Source: UBA1738 sp045538755 (GTDB lineage: Bacteria; Bacillota; Clostridia; UBA1381). Taken from it: a stretch of 64,000 bases of DNA. Every line of letters begins with the position of its first letter. The stretch's first letter is position 1. Of the stretch, positions 59,541 through 64,000 are shown in pieces. The stretch spans positions 1 to 64,000 of the forward strand of contig JAZQEC010000041.1 of assembly GCA_045538755.1 (NCBI GenBank), written 5' to 3'. Under the pieces are notes generated by a model. The model worked only from the letters and a program-made list of their open reading frames with translations. It searched no databases and was not told the origin of the DNA. Both the position numbers and the translations under genes were made by a program.

Positions 59541-60845
59541 TTAAGAAAGTTTACGATTATCTATAACTCTTTTTGCTTTACCTTCGCTACGCTGAATTGA
59601 TTTTGGGTTAACAAGGTGAACTTTTGCACCGATTCCCAAAACATCACGAAGCTTGCCTGTGATTGATTTTTCGAGGTTTTCAATAGACCTAACATCATCT
59701 GCAAAAAGGTGTTCACTCATTTCAACATTTACGTCGAAAGTATCGTTATTATTAACTCTGTCTACAATGATTTGGTAGTTTGGAGTAATATCGCCACCAA
59801 TGCTCATAAGAACTTCTTCAATCTGTGACGGGAATACGTTTACACCACGAATGATAAGCATATCGTCGCTTCTGCCGCATGGTTTCTTCATACGGATATG
59901 AGTTCTGCCACACTTGCACGGCTCTGGAATAAGCTGACAGATATCACGTGTTCTGTAACGGATAAGCGGGAAACCTTCCTTTGTAATTGTTGTAAATACA
60001 AGCTCACCTTGTTCTCCATAAGGAAGAACCTCGCCGGTATCAGGGTCAATGATTTCAGGAATAAACATATCTTCCCAAACGTGCATACCTTCCTGATATT
60101 CGCATTCGCAAGCAACACCTGGTCCCATTATTTCAGAGAGTCCGTAAATATCATAAGCTTTTAGTCCTAACTTATCTTCGATTGCATGTCGCATATCCTC
60201 TGTCCAAGGCTCTGCACCAAAGATGCCGGCTTTTAATTGAAGTTTGTCTTTGACACCAAGCTCTTCAGCTGATTCACCAAGATATAGAGCATAAGACGGA
60301 GTGCAGCAGAGTGCTGTTGAGCCAAAGTCAACCATTGTCTGAATTTGATTGTGCGTATTTCCGGAAGAAATAGGAATTGTTGTTGCACCGATTTTTTGTG
60401 AACCGCCATGTGCACCCAGTCCGCCTGTAAATAGCCCGTAGCCATAAGAAACCTGAATAAAGTCGTCTTTTCCGAGACCGATAGCTGTCATCATTCTTGC
60501 AACGCAGTCGTCCCAGTCTTTAATATCCTTTTCTGTGTAACCAACAACGATTTTCTTGCCGGTTGTACCGCTTGATGCGTGAACACGCACAATATCGTGT
60601 GTAGGTACTGCAAAGAGACCATATGGATAATAGTCCCTTAGGTCCTGTTTATATGAAAATGGAAGCTTTGATAAATCGTCGACTGACTTAATATCAGACG
60701 GCTTTAAGCCTTTTTCATCCATACGCTTTCTGAAAAGCTCTACATTTTCGTACATTCTGTTTACTTGCCAAATAAGTCTTTCGCTCTGGAGTTTTTTCAA
60801 TTCCTCACGAGGCATTGTTTCAATTTCTTTTTGCCACATTGCCAT
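59541..60845 (-). CDS. Phenylacetate-CoA ligase (PaaK-like)
   Basis: The 434-residue adenylate-forming enzyme has VHASSGTTGKKIVVGYT, YDIYGLSEIMGPGVACEC, GEQGELVFTTITKEGFPLIRYRTRDI, MKKPCGRSDDMLIIRGVNVFPSQIEE and the C-terminal Lys region SEGKAKRVIDNR. It activates an aryl acid such as phenylacetate or indoleacetate to its CoA thioester, or runs in reverse to make ATP from the CoA ester formed by IorAB. GGGAGGCG precedes the start. It lies between iorB and the ACT gene. Confidence 0.94.
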   Translation of the reverse strand: MAMWQKEIETMPREELKKLQSERLIWQVNRMYENVELFRKRMDEKGLKPSDIKSVDDLSKLPFSYKQDLRDYYPYGLFAVPTHDIVRVHASSGTTGKKIVVGYTEKDIKDWDDCVARMMTAIGLGKDDFIQVSYGYGLFTGGLGAHGGSQKIGATTIPISSGNTHNQIQTMVDFGSTALCCTPSYALYLGESAEELGVKDKLQLKAGIFGAEPWTEDMRHAIEDKLGLKAYDIYGLSEIMGPGVACECEYQEGMHVWEDMFIPEIIDPDTGEVLPYGEQGELVFTTITKEGFPLIRYRTRDICQLIPEPCKCGRTHIRMKKPCGRSDDMLIIRGVNVFPSQIEEVLMSIGGDITPNYQIIVDRVNNNDTFDVNVEMSEHLFADDVRSIENLEKSITGKLRDVLGIGAKVHLVNPKSIQRSEGKAKRVIDNRKLS

Positions 60846-60858
60846 TTTTTTCGCCTCC

Positions 60859-61425
60859 CTAAAGATTATATCCTAATTCAAACGCCTTTAAATTCACATT
60901 AAGGAATTTAGGCGGAACGGTGGTCTTAATTGTTTCAACCCACTTTTCATAAGGTATATCTGTGCTTTTTGCCATAACACCTATCAAAACAACGTTTACA
61001 GCCTTAAAGTTTCCTGCTTGTTCTGCAAGGGAAAGTGCGTCAACTAAGGTTACGTCTGCTTTTTCTTTTAATTTGTCTCCGATATTTTCAGGATATTGCA
61101 TTGCGCCAGTAATAACAGGCATTGGGTCAATTTCCTGTGTATTTACAATCAGCTTACCGCCTTTTTTTAAGTAGGGAAGTGCGCGATATGCTTCAAGCAT
61201 TTCAAATGCTAAAATTATGTCTGCTTCGCCTCTGTCAATGATTGGCGAATAAACAGCTTCGCCATACTTAACATAAGTAACAACGCTTCCGCCTCTTTGA
61301 CTCATTCCGTGAACCTCGGAAACCTTGACATCATATCCTTCGTTTATAACGGTATTGCCGAGTATACGGCTTGCAAGGAGTGTTCCCTGACCGCCTACAC
61401 CGACTATCATAATTTTTTTGGTCAT
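60859..61425 (-). CDS. iorB: Indolepyruvate oxidoreductase subunit beta
   Basis: The 188-residue gamma-type subunit has MIVGVGGQGTLLASRILG, SEVHGMSQRGGSVVTYVKYG and ADIILAFEMLEAYRALPYL, as in IorB. With IorA it converts aryl pyruvates into aryl-acetyl-CoA, reducing ferredoxin. Four bases separate it from iorA. Confidence 0.95.
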   Translation of the reverse strand: MTKKIMIVGVGGQGTLLASRILGNTVINEGYDVKVSEVHGMSQRGGSVVTYVKYGEAVYSPIIDRGEADIILAFEMLEAYRALPYLKKGGKLIVNTQEIDPMPVITGAMQYPENIGDKLKEKADVTLVDALSLAEQAGNFKAVNVVLIGVMAKSTDIPYEKWVETIKTTVPPKFLNVNLKAFELGYNL

Positions 61426-61429
61426 AGTC

Positions 61430-63166
61430 TTAATCCTCCTTTACGATTGCGTCAAACGGGCATACGTTTATGCATAAGCCACAGCCGTTACATTGTGTAA
61501 GGTCAATTTTAACTCCGCCATTTGCATCTTCTGAAATGGCAGGACAACCGAGCTTCATGCACATTTTACACTTTTTACATTTGTCGGTGATTTTACAATG
61601 ACCTGTGTATTTAACAGTTTTTAAGAGTGCACAAGGACGCTGTGCTATAATAACAGACGGTTCATTACGGTTAACTTCTTCTTTTACAACTTTTTCAAAG
61701 TTTTTAATATCAAAAGGATCAGCGATAACAATATGCTCAACTCCAACAGCCTTGCAAAGAGTCATGAGGTTAACCTGCTTTGTTTCTTCGCCACGGATAG
61801 TGAACCCTGTTGTCGGGTTATCCTGATGACCTGTCATACCGGTAATTGAGTTATCAAGGATAATAACTGTATTGTTGCCTTTGTTATATACGATGTCAAT
61901 GAGTCCTGTAATTCCTGAATGCATAAAGGTGGAATCACCTATAACAGAAACGAGCTTTTTATTAAACTCATCGCCTCTTGCTTTTGCCATACCGAGTGCT
62001 GCAGATACAGATGCACCCATACAGATTGTTGTATCAACACTTGCAAGAGGTGGGATTGCGCCCAAAGTGTAGCAGCCAATATCTCCTGACACTACAAGAC
62101 CGAGCTTTTTAAGAACGTAGAATACACCTCTGTGCGGACAGCCGGGACAAAGTACAGGCGGACGAACTGGAATTGCTTCGCCGATTTCAGCCTGCTCAGG
62201 AGCAGATGCGCCTAAAATTGCCTGTTTAATCATTGTAGGAGTGTATTCGCCTAAAAGTGTGAAAATATCTTTTCCTGAAACTTCGATGCCAAGCGCCTTA
62301 CAATGTTCTTCAATTATCGGGTCAAGTTCTTCAATTACATACAGCTTATCAACCTTTTCTGCGAAATCACGGATAAGCTTTTCGGGCATAGGGTATACCA
62401 TACCAAGCTTTAAGTAGCTTGCGTTTTCGCCGAGAGCTTCCTTTGCATACATATATGATATACCTGATGTAATAATACCGATTTTTGTATCATTGATTTC
62501 AACTTTGTTAAAGTCGCTTGTTTCTGCAAACTCTTTGAGACTTGCAATTCTGTCTTCAACGACAACGTGACGTTTAACTGCATTTGCCGGCATCATAACG
62601 TATTTGCCAATATTCTTTTCGTAAGGTTTTAATTCAATATCCTCACGGCTTCCGATTTCAACGAGACTTTGTGAATGAGAAACACGTGTTGAAAGGCGGA
62701 TAAATACAGGAGTATCAAATTTTTCTGAAAGCTCAAATGCACGTCTGGTAAATTCTTTACATTCCTGTGAATCAGAAGGCTCAAGCATTGCAATTTTCGA
62801 TGCCTTTGCATAGTGACGTGAATCCTGTTCGTTTTGTGATGAATGCATACCAGGGTCATCTGCAACACAGAATACTAAACCACCGTTTACGCCTGTGTAG
62901 CTGACTGTGAAAACAGGGTCTGCCATTACGTTTAAGCCAACGTGCTTCATACATGACATACTTCTCGCGCCGCCAATAGAAGCACCGATTGCAACTTCTG
63001 CCGCAACCTTTTCGTTTGGTGACCACTCAGCGTAAATTTCTTCGTATTTTACTATATTTTCAGTTATTTCGGTGCTTGGTGTACCAGGATATGAGGCTAC
63101 AACTTTTACGCCTGCCTCATAAGCACCCTGTGCAACTGCTGCGTTGCCTAATAATAGTTTCTTCAT
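61430..63166 (-). CDS. iorA: Indolepyruvate ferredoxin oxidoreductase subunit alpha
   Basis: The 578-residue protein begins LLGNAAVAQGAYEAGVKVVASYPGTPSTEI. It has the TPP-binding half with LCPGCPHRGVFYVL, GDIGCYTLGAIPPL and VIGDSTFMHSGITGL, and a C-terminal ferredoxin domain with CKKCKMCMKLGCP and CNGCGLCINVCP. It oxidatively decarboxylates indolepyruvate or phenylpyruvate from amino-acid transamination. The reduced ferredoxin could feed the Rnf complex encoded in this window. Confidence 0.97.
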   Translation of the reverse strand: MKKLLLGNAAVAQGAYEAGVKVVASYPGTPSTEITENIVKYEEIYAEWSPNEKVAAEVAIGASIGGARSMSCMKHVGLNVMADPVFTVSYTGVNGGLVFCVADDPGMHSSQNEQDSRHYAKASKIAMLEPSDSQECKEFTRRAFELSEKFDTPVFIRLSTRVSHSQSLVEIGSREDIELKPYEKNIGKYVMMPANAVKRHVVVEDRIASLKEFAETSDFNKVEINDTKIGIITSGISYMYAKEALGENASYLKLGMVYPMPEKLIRDFAEKVDKLYVIEELDPIIEEHCKALGIEVSGKDIFTLLGEYTPTMIKQAILGASAPEQAEIGEAIPVRPPVLCPGCPHRGVFYVLKKLGLVVSGDIGCYTLGAIPPLASVDTTICMGASVSAALGMAKARGDEFNKKLVSVIGDSTFMHSGITGLIDIVYNKGNNTVIILDNSITGMTGHQDNPTTGFTIRGEETKQVNLMTLCKAVGVEHIVIADPFDIKNFEKVVKEEVNRNEPSVIIAQRPCALLKTVKYTGHCKITDKCKKCKMCMKLGCPAISEDANGGVKIDLTQCNGCGLCINVCPFDAIVKED

Positions 63167-63183
63167 AGTTATACCCTTTCTGA

Positions 63184-64000
63184 TTATTGTTTAATTTCGT
63201 TTTCGTGTGCAACAACCGATTTAACGCCGTACATTTCACGTAGCTTCGGTTTTTCGATTTTTCCTGTCGGATTTCTTGGAACATCTGCAAAGATAATTTT
63301 TCTTGGTCTTTTGTATCTAGGCAGGTCATAGCAGAAATCTTCAAGTTCTTCTTCGGTAAGAGTCATATCCGGTTTAACTTCAATAACTGCTGCTGCGATT
63401 TCGCCAAGACGTGTATCGGGAAGACCGATAACGGCAACGTCCTTAATTTTATCATTTTTACGTAGGAAGTCCTCAATTTGAACAGGGTAGAGGTTTTCGC
63501 CGCCTGAAATAATAACGTCTTTCTTACGGTCGACAAGGAAAATGAAACCGTCTTCGTCTTCCTGCGCCATATCACCTGTAAAGAGCCAACCTTCTGATAA
63601 AACTTCAGCTGTTGCTTTTTCGTCCTTATAGTAACAATTCATAACACCAGGGCCTTTAACTGCAAGTTCTCCTACTTCACCTTTTTTAACAGTGTTTTTC
63701 TGCTCGTCAACAATTTTTACTTCCCAACCATATCCTGCTTTTCCGATTGCGCCAACCTTGTGAATATTTTCAACACCAAGATGAACGCATCCAGGTCCGA
63801 TTGATTCAGAAAGTCCGTAGTTAGTGTCATATTGGTGATTAGGGAAAATGGCTTTCCATCTGTTGATAAGACTTGGCGGAACAGGCTGTGCACCTATGTG
63901 CATAAGTCGCCACTGTGAAAGCTCATAATCATCAAGATTAATTTTCTTGCTGTCTATTGCATCCAAAATTTCCTGCGCCCAAGGAACTAAAAGCCACACG
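63184..64000 (-). CDS. AMP-binding acyl-CoA ligase, C-terminal part (runs off window)
   Basis: Only the C-terminal 272 or so residues are inside the window. They show YELSQWRLMHIGAQPVPPSL, YGLSESIGPGCVHLG, GEVGELAVKGPGVMNCYYKD, GWLFTGDMAQEDEDGFIFLVDRKKDVI, SGGENLYPVQIE, PRYKRPRKIIF and the catalytic-lysine end PRNPTGKIEKPKLRE. This is the fatty-acid/aryl-CoA ligase class. It lies 17 bases upstream of iorA in the same direction, so it begins or extends the aryl-acid operon. The substrate is not determined. Confidence 0.93.
   Translation of the reverse strand, partial: VWLLVPWAQEILDAIDSKKINLDDYELSQWRLMHIGAQPVPPSLINRWKAIFPNHQYDTNYGLSESIGPGCVHLGVENIHKVGAIGKAGYGWEVKIVDEQKNTVKKGEVGELAVKGPGVMNCYYKDEKATAEVLSEGWLFTGDMAQEDEDGFIFLVDRKKDVIISGGENLYPVQIEDFLRKNDKIKDVAVIGLPDTRLGEIAAAVIEVKPDMTLTEEELEDFCYDLPRYKRPRKIIFADVPRNPTGKIEKPKLREMYGVKSVVAHENEIKQ

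Overview
The window is low-G+C DNA from an anaerobic, fermentative Clostridia-type Firmicute; the species cannot be fixed from the sequence. The signs are a strictly anaerobic core (pyruvate formate-lyase and its activase, a six-gene Rnf complex, indolepyruvate:ferredoxin oxidoreductase), SpoVG, SecG, stalk-domain and SLH-domain surface proteins, CsaB, T-box-free his genes headed by a TrpR/YerC-type regulator, and TPP, ZTP and FMN riboswitches. Many promoters fit the vegetative sigma-A pattern with a 17-bp spacer.

Region 1 (1-7000) is accessory. The 3' end of a 5S rRNA and a tRNA-Asn are followed at once by an AT-rich insertion. It holds a catalytic-domain-less serine recombinase, a full serine recombinase whose C-terminus looks like sigma-70 region 2, and a membrane-associated YobI-like P-loop NTPase. 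Next comes a repeat-rich stretch that brackets a small XRE regulator / membrane protein / mini-lipoprotein module with three matching 17-bp operators.

Region 2 (6850-20100) holds a TPP-riboswitch thiamine salvage operon (thiM, thiE, HAD-thiD fusion), then single genes and short operons: a polyprenyl-phosphate glycosyltransferase, a DUF2974 hydrolase, a LysM-CAP protein, an NSS sodium symporter, two stalk-domain exported proteins (a PrsA-like foldase and a cysteine-peptidase-like protein), secG, a HAD phosphatase, a Nudix hydrolase, upp and trmB.

Region 3 (20100-28650, minus strand) is a complete, tightly overlapping histidine operon (hisR/yerC-like, Z, G, D, C, B, H, A, F, IE, J). Region 4 (28700-36700) has ZTP-riboswitch pflBA. 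A minus-strand purine-salvage-like trio follows (hpt, a putative ECF S component, an amidotransferase-like protein without its catalytic residues), then a glycolipid glucosyltransferase, an RsmF-type methylase and a small membrane exporter.

Region 5 (36700-45100) is rnfCDGEAB running directly into an SLH-glucosaminidase, an ABC-F protein and dtd. Region 6 (45100-52900) is a cell-surface polysaccharide cluster: GT4, csaB, a MurJ-family flippase, a Wzy/O-antigen-ligase-like protein, another GT4 and two DUF4330 proteins. CsaB-type pyruvylation would create the wall ligand for SLH proteins such as the one in region 5.

Region 7 (52950-64000) has murC, spoVG, an FMN-riboswitch ribU-comF pair, a NagB-ROK kinase fusion divergent from an AraC regulator, and a minus-strand aryl-acid operon (acyl-CoA ligase running off the edge, iorA, iorB, paaK-like ligase, ACT protein). 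The most unusual items are the recombinase-sigma2 fusion, the NagB-ROK fusion, the HAD-ThiD fusion, the pseudo-amidotransferase beside hpt, and the repeat family in region 1. No CRISPR array, prophage structural genes or insertion-sequence transposase was seen.
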